Source: Punica granatum (Eukaryota; Streptophyta; Magnoliopsida; Myrtales; Lythraceae). Taken from it: DNA of 64,000 nucleotides. Positions 22,983 to 35,662 of the stretch are shown one piece after another. The position numbers and the translations under genes are program-made. The stretch lies in assembly GCF_007655135.1 (NCBI RefSeq), contig NC_045129.1, positions 36,953,122 to 37,017,121 on the forward strand. Reading direction: 5' to 3'. The stretch's first letter is position 1, and every line of letters begins with the position of its first letter. The notes beneath the pieces were generated by a model. It had not been told where the DNA came from. It made no database searches and saw only the letters and a program-made list of their open reading frames with translations.

Positions 22983-25900
22983 ATGAAGTTTGGAAAACAT
23001 TTTGAGAGGCAGAAGGTGCCTGAGTGGACGGAGGCCAATGTTGACTACAATGGCCTCATGGGGATATTACGGGAGATAGTGAGGTATAAGCAGCAGAGCA
23101 AGCAAACAGCGCCGCCCTCGAGAGCCTTGTCACTGTACAGGTCCTTCAGTGGCCTAATCAAACTGCCTCGTGGCCCCACGAGCAATGGGGACATCGAGGA
23201 TCAAGTGATTGATGTTAACTTGTCGCGGCATGAAGGTTCCCGCCCACATTACAGAACTGACTTCCTGAGGCAGTCTGAAGAAGGAGGCGACATCGAGACC
23301 AAATTCTTTGAGAAACTCGACGATGACCTCAACAAGGTCAATGCCTTTTATAAGGCTAAGGTGGACGAAGTGATGAACGAAAGGGACTTGCTAAACAAAC
23401 TGATGGATGCCCTTATTGCATTGAGAATCAAGGTGCGAAAGCCTCATCTTGATGGGTCAAAATTGAACACAGATGGCATATCTGTCACCAACAAGGAGCC
23501 CTCGACAAGCAATGACTCAACTCGGGCCAATAACGCAGGTAATTACAGGTCTGTCTTGCTACCTCTTTAATTTCAGTAGCTGTAATTTTTCCTCGTCAGT
23601 ATGTTCTAACACGAGATTGGCTTACTTATGGAGATAATTTTAGATGATGCGATACTATGGTGAATTTTTTTTTATTTATTTATTTAGATGAATTATTGTC
23701 TCTTGTGAGAGAACAGTGAAACCGGGGTTGTGGTAGTCCATCATTGGTCTTTAATAACTGTCGATGTCAATCTCAAAACTTAACTTACTAAGGTTAACAC
23801 TCGGACTTGTTCAGCTTCAAGTGAACCAATCGGTTTTTTTCAGTATACATGAATAAACTAACAGTGGATCAGTAGCTACGACTGCCCCGAGCAAAAGTAC
23901 AGCATGCCATATGGGCAGGAATCCACCAATACTTTGGGTGGTGATGTAGTTCCAATTCTTCGTCGCTAGGATGTTCTCTGCAAACAAATCACAGAAGATG
24001 CTAACAGTTTCATGGGGAAATTTGTAGAAGAACTTGTTGCTGATCCAGAATTTAGTCCTATTGATATCACCTCTTCAAATAAGAATCGTAGTCGGAAGGT
24101 GAACGAATGCAGAGAAGATCCACTTAACATACTCGAAAATGTGAAGATCTATAATGCACGTGAATCTCCAATGTCCATGCTGAGAGGTGTTCTAAAAGAT
24201 TCCAAAGATGTTCACTTGAGCTTCAACAAGGCGGAGTTGAGGGAAGTAGAGAACAGATTAAGGCGTGTATTCATCGAATTCTACCAGAAGCTTCATCTCC
24301 TGAAGCATTACAGGTGAATAGCTTTAGACTTGCAGATATAAATCTTTTACATGCTTATGACATGTTTTTCCTTTACCGTTTGAATAACACTGTTGTCTTT
24401 GTTCGAATCATTGGACCAGTTTCATGAACCTCTCGGCATTTGCCAAGATCTTGAAGAAGTACGAAAAGGTGAGTGCTCATATTGTTAAATCTATGACCTG
24501 ATGTGTCGGATTTATAAGCTGCACAATCTGTTATATACCCTTTCATGGTTTTGACAAGGCACCCTTCTGCTGAGAATTCATACGTTTTTTAGAATGTTGT
24601 TGTCTCGTGCATAGATAACTTCAAGGAGAGTATTGAGGTCATACATGGAAACAGTGGAAAGCTCTCACATCGGCAATTCTGATGAGGTTTATCTTTCAGT
24701 ACTTTCTCCACTGAAATCTCTAAAGACATCTGGGACTGGCCTTATAGTTTGCAAAGTTGTACATCATATGATTTGTTCGTTCCTTAGATTTCTGCTCTGA
24801 TGGAGAGGGTGGAGGCTATATTTGTCAAGTATTTTGCGAATTCAGACCGGAAGAAAGGTATAAAATCATTAAGGCCGAAGACTAAAAAGGAGAAGCACAG
24901 GGTAACCTTTTTTTCAGGTGGGTACATCGTGCAGGATGTATTGCTTCATACATCTACGAGATTGAGAGCAGGTCTTAGGATTAGATATTTCTCTAATAAC
25001 ACGTACTCTCAGGCTTCTTTTCTGGTTGCTCGGTTGCCCTTGTTGCTGCAGTGGTTTTAAGAATACAAACCAGAAATCTGATGGAGAAACCGGAGGGCGC
25101 CATATACATGGATAATGTTTTCCCATTGTACAGGCAAAGAAGAAATCCCTCATACATTTCTGATTAATGATCTTAAAACTACATATACCAATATCCTGTT
25201 TGTAATAACAGTTCAATCTCTTGCCTGCAGTTTCTTCGGTTATGTTATCCTACACATGCTAATGTACGCTGCAAACATATACTTTTGGAGGCGTTACAAG
25301 ATCAACTATCCATTCCTTTTTGGCTTTAAGAAAGGCACCGAGCTTGGGTACCGTGATGTTTTCCTCCTCGCCACTGGGCTAGCAGTACTTGCCCTGGTTG
25401 GTTTCCTGGCAAACCTGAGCTTGGACTTGGGCTCCAGAATTCACCATTACAAGACATTTACTCAACTAGTTCCTCTGGTTGTAGTCACGGTGAGAGAACC
25501 CGGTGAAATATGCTCTTCTAATATCTTATGCAAGTGATTATTCTACGGAACCGTTTCTCAGTTACCTGATGTCTGTAACGAGTTATCTTTCTCCATGCAG
25601 GTTGTTCTTTTCATAATTTTCTGCCCGTTTGACATCATATACCGTTTGAGTCGGTTTTTCTTCCTCAGATGCATTTTTCGCTGTATTTGTGCTCCACTCT
25701 ACAAGGTAAATTAACCTATTCAGAGATTCCGACTAGAAAGTAGACTAGAGTTTCATTTCTCCTTTCCTCACAGGTTACAATGCCTAACTCTATTTTAGCG
25801 GACAACCTTACAAGCCAGGTAAGCCACCGGAATTTGCATCTGATTGGCTCCAATACGTTAAAGACGACTTCACAGTCGTAATATCACCATACCTTCCGTT

Positions 25901-26991
25901 GTGATCTTTGCTAGGTGTCTGCCTTTAGATGTATCGAGCTATACATTTGCTACTACTGCTTAGGGGAGTATTCTGAAAGGCAGAGGTGCCACAGTCACGG
26001 TGCCTATGATGTTTTTTACTTCGTTGCTGGCGTTATACCTTTCTGGATGATCTTTCTGCAGGTATAGGATTTCTTTAGAGTCCTTCCGAATAATTTGATC
26101 TCCTGTTGTTGCACTTGATTATATCTGAAAGACACGGATGATGGCGTATCATTATGTACAGTGCCTTCGTTCGCTGTGGGAAGACAGGGATGCGAAGCAT
26201 GCTTTTAACTGTCTTAAGTACTTTGTGACGATCGTTGCTGTTCTAATGAGAACCGTTTCCGAACTAAGGAGCAGAGAAGTGTGGATCGTGCTCGGGCTGG
26301 TCAGCTCCTCTCTGGTTGTAATCATGAACACGTTCTGGGATGTCGTAGTAGATTGGGGACTCCTGCGGAGGCATTCAAGGAATTCCTATCTGAGAGACAG
26401 ACTTCTGGTCCCGCACAAAAGCGTCTACTTCGCAGCTTTGGTATGCGTTTTGTGGAGTTGGCTCGTGAAAAATGACTCGTGTTCCATCCGATGTTCCTGG
26501 AGATAACCTCTTTTATTATCGCAAACGTCACTGCAGGTATTGGACATAGTTTTGAGGATCGCATGGATGCAGCTGGTGCTCGAGTTTAGTTTGCCTGCTC
26601 TACAAGAAATGGCAGCATCAACCACTCTCTCCTGTCTCGAAATAGTCCGCCGCGGAATCTGGAACTTTTTCAGGTACCTACTAATTCAATCACGGGCTCA
26701 TGTATTCGAGATTCTATCATGTATAACTTTGACCAGTGTGGCGATGAATGCAAATGTTTCGAGGATATCAATGTTCAATAACCATCAGTGATAATTCCAT
26801 GATTCGTGTGGTTGAGATTTGTGGCGCAGGTGGCTTTGCTCCTCAGGTTGGAGAATGAACAAGTGAACAACGTGGGCCAGTATCGGGCATTCAAGTCGGT
26901 CCCCCACCCCTTTAGCTATTGCGATGACGACGACGACGACGGCGACGACAATGATGATGCTGATGATGATCATCCTGACAAGGAGAAATAG
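22983..26991 (+). CDS. PHO1: PHO1-family phosphate exporter (SPX-EXS), 13 coding exons
   Basis: PHO1 proteins export phosphate, notably for xylem loading, from Golgi/trans-Golgi and plasma-membrane locations. Exons: 22983-23538, 23995-24313, 24420-24468, 24615-24686, 24788-24917, 25013-25133, 25231-25489, 25601-25705, 25774-25818, 25915-26061, 26162-26440, 26537-26673, 26847-26991. They give 787 residues, the normal length. The N-terminal SPX domain starts [20 protein letters not shown] and continues to [20 protein letters not shown], the inositol-polyphosphate-sensing part. Transmembrane helices start at [18 protein letters not shown] motifs include [25 protein letters not shown] and DWGLLRRHS, ending [16 protein letters not shown] and an Asp-rich tail. 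The intron after exon 6 has a GC donor. It could be any PHO1;H paralogue; the exact subgroup is unresolved. Confidence 0.95.
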
Positions 26992-28199
26992 TTTGACACC
27001 AGATCAAAGATCAACAAGAAGGTAAACATTGAGAAAACGGGTTTGGTGCAGTAGCATCACGCTTGACTTGAACCAAGATCATGAGTTAGATTCTTACCGG
27101 TGAGTTTTCTCTGCTTGGGAGAAAGTAAATTGTAAAAATTTATACTCCGGGGACTAAGACACGTGAGGTAAAATCCTGACATGTCCGTATGTATTAATAG
27201 TAATGGGTGATACTTTTAGAGCTTGAGCTCGAGGTATTGAAGCTTGGTAGGGCTCGAGCACACACCAAAGGTCCAAAGACATAACCGAGCCGAGGTCCAG
27301 CCTGGCTGCATTAGGGCTCGTATCGGCTCGATTACACCTCTAAATTAAAAATTAATTAATTAATTAATGTGAAAGGGAAGTGCAAAATTCAACTGGTGAG
27401 TCGGGAATGTAGTTTGGCCCTGGCCCCGTTACAGTAGCGGCCTAACTGAGTAGCTTGTGGAAGAAGAAAGTCAACTCAGGAACCCTTTTTTAACACGTCT
27501 TACGGCTCTGCCACGTGTCCAGCTTTGGTAGGCCAGGACGCAGAAATTCATTCTAATAAATGGTGAATCAGGTGCACCATAAGCCAAGCCAGGGTGGATT
27601 TGACCCATTTTAAGAGCGGGAGAAAAAGAATTTCTACGATGATACGGTTTGTATTTTACTTTAAACGTTTAATTTTTCAATTCAAGTATTTAATATTTTT
27701 TGATATTTGTGATGAATTATATAAAATATTAAATACTTCATCGTGCTCTCACACGAGTTTATCATGATTCACGGTCACGATAGAGGGATGCATTTATGTA
27801 ATTTCAATTTGCCCATTAAAATTTGAATCATACCCCTTTTGTTTCTCGAAAAATTTCTTTTCTTATTCTCGTTGAATTGTCTGGTGGCAATTTTAAAATA
27901 TATCATTTTGCCCATTGAAAACTTGTAACTGGTGTCATTTTTTGCTCATTAAATTAACAGGACTCTTAACTATAACGGAAATGGTTGTTTTTTCTTTTTC
28001 AAAAATAGTAAAAAATTGATTGATTACAAATTTCACAACTATGAACTCTGGAGTGCTAGGTGACATTAAGCAGATATTGCAGTGGGCTTATGCGCCTGGT
28101 GTACGCAAACGTCCCGTGAGCCGTGGACGGTGGACCAGTCTCCCGATGCTCCGATCTTCTTCTTTCTTCTATCGCCCCGCTCTCTCCCATTTCTGCAAA

Positions 28200-28239
<40 letters not shown>

Positions 28240-28240
28240 G
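26992..28240. other. Intergenic DNA between PHO1-like and p24 genes
   Basis: AT-rich sequence with a short TTAA/TAAT repeat near 27350-27370. The last 40 bases before the p24 start form a CT microsatellite (about 28199-28237) in the leader. An open frame overlapping the p24 start in another frame is a shadow. No other gene seen. Confidence 0.55.
28199..28237 (+). repeat. CT microsatellite in the p24 leader
   Basis: An almost pure CT run ends two bases before the p24 start codon context. CT/GA runs are common in plant leaders near transcription starts and can be length-variable. Confidence 0.9.
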
Positions 28241-29960
28241 ATGATCAGGTCGTGGCTCTCTGTCCTCGTAGCCATAGCGGTGCTGCTCCCTGCATCAAAT
28301 GCGCTCCGATTCGACCTGTCGTCGGGCCACACGAAATGCATCGCGGAGGACATCAAGAGCAACGCCATGACCGTCGGCAAGTACAGCATCGTCAACCCCA
28401 ACGAAGGCCATCCCCTTCCCGAATCCCATAAGCTCACCGTCAGGGTAAATCTCTTCTCTTGCTCCCCCAACCTAAACCCCTTTCCGCTGTGCTCGATATC
28501 GGTCGAGGGTTTTTACCAAGAATCTGAACCGTTTGCCTTGATCTGGAACCCTAGGTCACTTCAGCGTATGGGAACAGCTACCACAACGCTGAGAAGGTCG
28601 AATCGGGTCAGTTCGCCTTCACGACCGCTGAGGCGGGAGACTATATGGCTTGCTTCTGGGCTCCCGAACACAAGCCCGAGACGACGGTGTCCATCGAGTT
28701 CGAGTGGAAGACTGGTGTCGCCGCCAAGGACTGGTCCAATGTTGCCAAGAAGAACCAAGTCGATGTGAGTCAATCTGGGATTTTAACTTTTGCTTAATAT
28801 TTTCGTGATAACGAATTGTTGATAAATGGGGATTGGAACATGGCCGCTGAATTGATGTCTGATGTGAGTTCATGTAAAAATTTAGCATGCTGCTAGTAAT
28901 GGTAAGTTAGTAACCCCATAGGGAAATTGTCCTTTTAGTGGAGTTCTAGGATTGTGGTTTGATATGATGGTTATGGTGCATCAATTCATGTCAGAAAAGG
29001 ATTTCTTTTCGCAAATTGTCTTTATCGGATGATCCGTAATGATCCTTGTAGATTTTCTTTCATTGAACGAACTGCAGTAAGAGCATATATCGATCTATTG
29101 TTTTGAAATGTCTAGTTACGAGCATGTGGTACTAGCTTTGTAGTTTTGATGACTTTATGTTGATTGAAGAAATCGAAGGATAAAAATTCTGAAGAGATGT
29201 AATTTTGGGAATTGGATTTTAAGCTCAAAGCCTCATAGTGTTTACTCATCCACGCAGCAATTTGCTGCAAGATGCGTTCGCTTTCAGATAAAAAACCCTT
29301 CAAGCTTCTGTCTTTCCCATCGGTCTATTAGTTATGTTAATTCAACCTTTTAACGTATGCCGATAACTCTCTAGAGAATGAAAAGGTTTCAGCATTATCC
29401 TCTCAGACTCGCACATCACTGATAGCTTAACGATTTGCTTATGTTGGGTCTTAATGGCACCTTTCTGGTGTACTTCTCGCTTCGATCAGAGTCTAATATC
29501 TGTTTAAACGAGATGAGAAGGGCAGTGACTGCCTGAGTATATAATTCGTTGGAAAGTTTGGTGTTTGTTGTTGATGTGTTTGGTATTATCTGTGAATGCC
29601 AGGCAATGGAATTAGAGCTGAAGAGGTTGCAGGAGACAATCAGTTCCATCCACGATGAGATGTTTTATCTTCGGGAAAGGTAAAGGCCAACTCTATCATC
29701 CATGAGCAGGCTGTCTTATTATCTTTATTATTATTATTATTATTATTATTATTTTTCGATTTTTTGAGGTTTTTAAACTCAAGCAATTCTGAAAATTCAC
29801 GGCATTCTGCTACAGAGAAGAGGAGATGCAGGATCTTAATCGAGCTACTAATGCCAACATGGCGCGGCTGAGCTTCCTTTCGCTCGTCGTCTGCTTATCA
29901 GTGGCTGGGTTGCAGCTGTGGCACTTGAAGAGCTTCTTTGAGAAAAAGAAGCTCATCTAA
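28241..29960 (+). CDS. p24-delta family cargo receptor, 4 exons
   Basis: p24 proteins cycle between ER and Golgi in COPI/COPII vesicles and help sort cargo such as GPI-anchored proteins. Exons 28241-28444, 28555-28764, 29603-29679 and 29816-29960 join to 211 residues, typical for the family. A signal peptide (VAIAVLLPASNA) is followed by the GOLD domain with the paired cysteines in HTKCIAEDI and YMACFWAPEH. A coiled coil (ELKRLQETISSIHDEMFYLR) and one transmembrane helix (LSFLSLVVCLSVAGLQL) come next. The cytosolic tail ends FFEKKKLI: the FF pair and the KKLI dilysine signal fit COPII and COPI binding of the delta class. The start is set by the signal peptide. Confidence 0.95.
29725..29752 (+). 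repeat. TTA microsatellite in p24 intron 3
   Basis: About nine TTA units in the last intron of the p24 gene, between the donor at 29680 and the acceptor at 29815. Confidence 0.9.
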
Positions 29961-30744
29961 TGTTTTCTCTCATACAGGTTCATTCCGTTTCCTCTATATT
30001 CTTTGAGAACTACTCACACGACGATGTACTCTAACAATGCAGCGATGAGAATGTACATTTGGGTGGACGTAATCTCGCAGAGATTGCTCAATCTTAATTT
30101 TCTAGACAAGCATTTACTTTCAAGGGAGGTTTATTTGTCCCGATCCCGTCTTGAAAAGTTTGATAGGCTTGATTGGTATATTGTGATTCTCATAAATATC
30201 TATTTTATCCTTTCATTTTCTTCCACAACAAAGATGCAGCTAATTCCAAGAACATATTTGAATTAAGTTTTAATCGAATAGGCAATGACATAATCGTAGT
30301 TGGACTGACTGTTTCACGAACTTTCGAGTGACCAAATATTAATATTGTGCACGTAGGAACTTCTTAATGAAACACGCACAAATGGTATATATAATGAGTC
30401 TACTTCGTCCTTTACAAAAGATAAGACAACCAATCGTCTCAGAAGAGGAAGTACAAAGAGAAACGAGAGGAAAAACAATCGGCGGAGCGAGTAAAAGTAT
30501 ATTCCCATTCAATACAAACTTCTAGGTGGCCTGCAGCGACAGTTGAATAGCTAAGTTACAGTTGAACCATAAAAAAGAACTCGCAAGATTCAAGGGACTT
30601 AAACGTCTGGCTTCCATATCATCTCTGTCAAAGGCAAATGCATTCCCCGCAAGCTTCAAGTGCTGCCTTTTCACAAGCCTTTGATGGAGTATGCAGTGTG
30701 GGACTTACAGATCCAAAAACGTAATGGTTTTGTCCATACAGTCA
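29961..30744. other. Convergent 3' region between p24 and ILK
   Basis: The p24 gene ends from the left and the ILK kinase gene ends from the right, so this holds both 3' UTRs. Short open frames here are unsupported. Confidence 0.55.
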
Positions 30745-33700
30745 CTATCCAGTGAATATGTTCCAGTGATGATCCGAAGGCAGATTTTCTTTGACTTTCT
30801 CGAGCCTCTTGAGAATATCCAAGAATGGCGGTCTCTTGTTCATGTCAGCAGACCAACATTGCTCTGTCAATCTAAAAGTAGTATTCAAAAGTCAGACAAT
30901 CGATTGCTCCCAAAATTCATAAGAATGCAACTCTTGGTAGACATTTTGAGCTCTTTACAACAAATCTTACGTCTATCTATCAATTTTCAGTATAATTTAC
31001 TCACAAATCTCATTGCAATAAAAAGTGTCATCAACCAATCAAAGTGAAATCATTTTTTTTTTTTCGGGGGGGAAGTGTATCATTCTTAAAGCAAGCTTGT
31101 CCTTTAGGATTGAAATTTTCAATGGACTCACTCTCTCAATTCAGGAACGTATCCTTTTGCTCGGAATATAGGTCGATGACCTTCTGCCACGTACTTAGCA
31201 GCTTCATATGGCTCATAATTTGATAGGGGTGGATCCCCTTCGAGCATCTGCACATTTCCGAATCCCATAAGTAAAACATTTAAAAGACTCGGGGTTTCTT
31301 ATTCAACCTGCGTAAAATGGATAATTACCTCATACAGTATCATTGCAAAGGAGAATACATCAACCTTTTTGTCATACTTCCGATGCTTAAAAACTTCTGG
31401 AGCCATATAGCGGTCTGTTGTTTCACCCCACAAAAAGTAAGGTAGTAGGACGAAATACTAAGGACAATATATTTGCAATTATTTATGCAATAATTAAACA
31501 CTTACAGCTCCCTGTTTCGCCCGTCATTTTGTAGACATCATGAGAATTCTGAACCCTAATGAGTTTGCTCAGTCCAAAATCTCCTACTTTCAAGTGGTCA
31601 GCATTGGAGTTTACCAAAAGTACATTCCTAAAGCAACAAAATATTGTGAAAAATTGAGCATTGACATCGGCTACATACTTTCAAATGCCAGCAAAAGAAA
31701 AGGGAACAAAATAAACTGGAAAACGAAAAGTAACGACAGCTTTGTTATTGATGCAAGAGACATTCCAAGTGGAGCAAGCCACACAGTTGAGTCAGTCTGA
31801 GGATTAAATGTAATAACAAACTGAAAAAAGACCTGTGCTTACCTTGGTTTTAGGTCCCGGTGAATGATGACATTCGGCTCATTGTGTAGATAAGCCATGC
31901 CCCTGCCAAAATGAGTTTTGCAAATCTATCATAGCAAATATTAAACTCACGCAGCAGACAACTCACAACATAAATTATATGCAATGCCTTCAGTAAGAGA
32001 ATGGTGGAACACTTCAACACCACCAACAATTTTTAGCAAATAATATTTGGAATTTATAACACGTCTTAAAGAGTATAATTACAGTATAGATTAGAGTTTA
32101 GGGGCGGTAATCACAACCCTCATCCCACTTTTCCTTCACTAAAGAAGGATCATATAAGCATAATGTTCATACTCTCTTTCTAGGGAAAAGGTTGGATAAG
32201 TCTTGCAATGGTAGAGCAATCCTAGCATCCCATCCTGGGGAAACTTTTAGTCAAACATCACTTTAGCTCAAGAACTCTCCTAACATTTAACCATTCGAAG
32301 TTTCTTATATGCTGTGCCCAGGATTGCCTCACACATCCACATTCCACTTTCATTTGGTTACAATTCGACCTTTCAAGCAATATTTCCACTTTTCACTATT
32401 TCCTGGAGTTGCATTTACCCAACACACAATAATTTACTACTCCTAGACATAATGCTCCAATTTGTAGTGACCTTAAGGCACTAGATTTGAACCTCATATA
32501 AATCATAGATATACCTGGCAATATCCAGTGCAAAGTTAACAGCGGTTGAAGGGCTGAGAGCACCTTTCTCCTTTAGATACTGATGAAGGTCACCCTGTAA
32601 AGTAATGTAAAATTAGAATTTGGAAGTAAATTGGCAGCTCATCATTTCCTCATAGTTATGAGTTTCTTATAAAGAATACAAAAGAAGTCAAAATCTAAAA
32701 GTGGCGTTAGTATATATACCCCTCGTAGATACTCAGTGATTAACATAAGAGGCTTCCTCTCAGTGACAGCTCCCAGAAATTGCACTATATTGGGGTGGCG
32801 GAGCTTCACAAGTAGATTTACCTCGTGCCTGAAGTCTTGACTGAGAAGGGGAAAAAAAATGTGATGAATTCCACTGCACCATGAACCATGCTAATTAATC
32901 TAATTTTACAATGCATCAACAGGACCTAATAAATCATATCACCCTGGAATGTCATGAAAATAATCTCCACAAAACTCTGCAGGGAAATGATTGGAGAATG
33001 CTCAATTCCAATTGTAGGCTAGAAAGATTCCACATACAATGACAAATGAAATAAATTAAGCATGACCACGACAGAAGCAAGAAAGCAAATCATCCCAACT
33101 CCAGGTACACACTCCATATTGCACTCCCGTGACACTTGAAATCAGAAAATTAACTACACAAAAAACATGATATAAAAATAACGCTTACATAACCAATCTA
33201 TCATCTGAAAGAGAAGGAAGAATTCGTTTCACTGCTACTGGTGTACCTCGCCAACCTGCTTTAAGAATTTCTCCAAAAGAACCCTGCCAGTGTAGGAACT
33301 AGTAGTCAGCCCCGTTCAGAACTTAGATCAAGAAAAGTAACATGACAATATAATTTAGCACCTATCTTTCCGGAGTGAAATGTTAATTAATACACCATAT
33401 GTGAAAGAACACAAACTATGTTAGCAGAACCCCATGGTATTATTACTCAAAAATGGGAATGTACATGTGGAAATTAAAAAAACCAATTGATCTCAGTCAA
33501 GTCATGATCTATATGAAAGAGGCTTGCTACAAATGAAATGAGAAATGTTAAATCCATTCATTATATATATGAAATGAATCAGCGCATAGTATAACATTTA
33601 AATAGATATTTCAATGAAACTTGTTACTTTACGTGAATCATAAGATACTACGTCCCCAATCCCATTGAACAATCAAATCCTAATTGCACAATCTAATAAT

Positions 33701-35587
33701 GCACTAGTTTTCTAAGAGGGTGTCCTTTTTACAATATCTAGGCCCATGAACAGCTCACAAACCCATGGAACCATGTAAGTATAGCATTTAGGAAACCCAT
33801 GAGGTTGGCTACACCACATTAAACAAGGGTGCAATGAGACAAAGTGGAAACATGCAGCCAAGTCTCTTTCACCTTTTGAACCAAACCAACCCAACTAGTT
33901 CCAATATCAAGAACGCTGCTCACAACACATGCATAATTGGGCATAAAAATATGCAGGAATATGCCACCTACTCTCACCAATATCAAACTTTACCTTTCCT
34001 ATAACATTCGAATTTGAGAAATTCAACTCAGAAGGATCAATTTCCCAATCACACTTATTTGGCAATGGAGGTGGCACAGGCTTTGGTTCAAAATGGCTCC
34101 CGTTTTGCCCCTGCAGCATAAACTCATAATTATTGTCTGGAAATAGAGTTAAAAATCCTGAAAGAATCAATGAGGCAAAAAAAGCTCGTCCAGATCCATC
34201 ATTAATCAGGCAATGCAGAAGAATAGAGAATAACTGCACATTGAAGCTTTGTGGTCTTTACTAGACAATCCAGTACTACTGCATGCACAAGTAGTGTACA
34301 AAAACGAAAATTCACCAAACATAGAGTACGTTTGGATTTAGAGATGAGTTGACTTGAGTTTTGATTTTAATTGGTTTGTAATGATTGTATTGCTGAATTA
34401 AGAGAAAAAGTGTGAAAAAGTAATGAATAGTTGAGAGAAAGTAATGATTAAGTAATGATTGTGTTGTTGAATTGTGAAAAAATAATGAATAGCTGAGATA
34501 ATTTAATATTAAAAATTGAATTGAATGATTAAAAAAAATTTAAAAATTAAAAAAAGCAATGATTATGTTGTTAAATTGAAGATAAGTGGAGTTGAATTGA
34601 GTGGAGTTGAAAATTTTTTAAAAAACAAACACATCCATAACTATATTCTATAATCAAGAGCTGAACCAACTAAACAGCAATTTCACCAAGATGGATTATT
34701 TGGAAGGATAAAAGGTCAACTGGTTCATATAAACTGTACGAAAAGACAGTCTCAAGCGTTACTTACGATGCACTCTAAGGGCCATTAGTGCGTGAACAAC
34801 AGAATGAAAACGATCGCAGATTGCAGAGCTAATGAAGGATGACATCAAAGGAGACAATAGACTTACGTAAGATAAGCCACCGTATGACTTTAACAGCTCG
34901 ATCATGCTGTATTTCTTTGCTCCTTCTGCATCGGCTAGAGGCTGCCATGGCAGAGATTTCAGGCTTTAGATTCACGTTGAAGGACAGGTGCATTGCTTAT
35001 TTCGTAAACCAATGTCAGCTTTCATGGACCCTCGTGACGTATCAATCATGACAATATGATATCACGCTCTCAGCGAGTTAGAAATGAATACAGATAGATA
35101 TTACACTTCATCTCGACGTCACACTGTTGAAGTCGTCTCGTCAATCGCCTCGTTCTCGGCGTAACAATTGACGCCGAGAAAGTCAAAGCCAAAAGCCAAA
35201 GCCGAGCAACAGTGACGAATGACGATCAATCGATGCACAGCGTATGAATTGCATAAAGATGAATTTAATTACCGTGTTCTTCCAGCGATCCTGGGCGTTG
35301 ACATCGGCGCCGTACTCGATCAAGCACTTGGCGACGTCGATCCAGCCGTGGAGGGAGGCGACGTGGAGGGGGGTCCGGTTGTCGTAGTCCCGGGCGTGGA
35401 CGAGGGACTGATCCTCCTCAAGGAGCTTGCGGACGGCAGCGGCGTCGTTCTGGTGGGCGTGCCAGAGTATGAGGGAGGTGCGGCTGACCCGGGCCTTCTC
35501 CTTCTGCTTCTCCTTGTGCTGCTGGGCGGGGGGCGGTGGGGAGGAGGCGCCGGGGGTGTCGGAGGGGCTGCTTCCGCCGCTGGCCAT
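30745..35587 (-). CDS. ILK: Ankyrin-repeat protein kinase of the plant integrin-linked kinase (ILK) family, 11 exons
   Basis: Plant ILKs are Raf-like group C MAPKKK kinases with N-terminal ankyrin repeats, linked to defence, osmotic and hormone signalling. Exons, 5' to 3': 35587-35273, 34941-34867, 34110-33994, 33283-33189, 32840-32720, 32594-32515, 31902-31843, 31627-31506, 31414-31329, 31247-31132, 30871-30745, totalling 437 residues. Ankyrin repeats start at NRTPLHVASLHGWIDVAKCL. The kinase domain has GKGSFGEILKAGWRG, the lysine in VAVKR, the catalytic HRDLKPRN, GDFGLSKL and YRYMAPEVFKHRKYDKKVDV, so the catalytic residues look intact. The C terminus ends HHWNIFTG. An in-frame ATG at 35662 would add 25 residues; 35587 (MASGG) fits the family better. 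Intron 2 carries a MITE-like repeat. Confidence 0.95.
34328..34634. repeat. MITE-like repeat in ILK intron 2
   Basis: About 300 AT-rich bases with GTTTGG-type ends and internal motifs ttgattttaattgg, ttgtaatgattgtattg and agtaatgaatagttgagag. The same motifs in the same order occur at about 43522-43766. It has no coding capacity. The ends resemble each other weakly as inverted repeats; the superfamily is unclear. Confidence 0.65.
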
Positions 35588-35662
35588 GGTGGCGAGAGGA
35601 AGGGAGGGATCGAGGCGTTGAGCCTCCTGCTGATCGGGGGAGGAAGAGACGGGAGGGATCAC

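Noticed and set aside
26785..26973. Hydrophobic minus-strand frame (Ile/Val-rich)
   Set aside because: It is the antisense of the Asp-codon repeat in the PHO1-like last exon.
28066..28470. 134-codon minus-strand and overlapping plus-strand frames across the p24 start
   Set aside because: Shadows created by the CT repeat and the p24 first exon; the p24 frame has the signal peptide and splicing support.
30691..31047. 118-codon plus-strand frame
   Set aside because: Antisense to the last ILK exon and its flanking intron.
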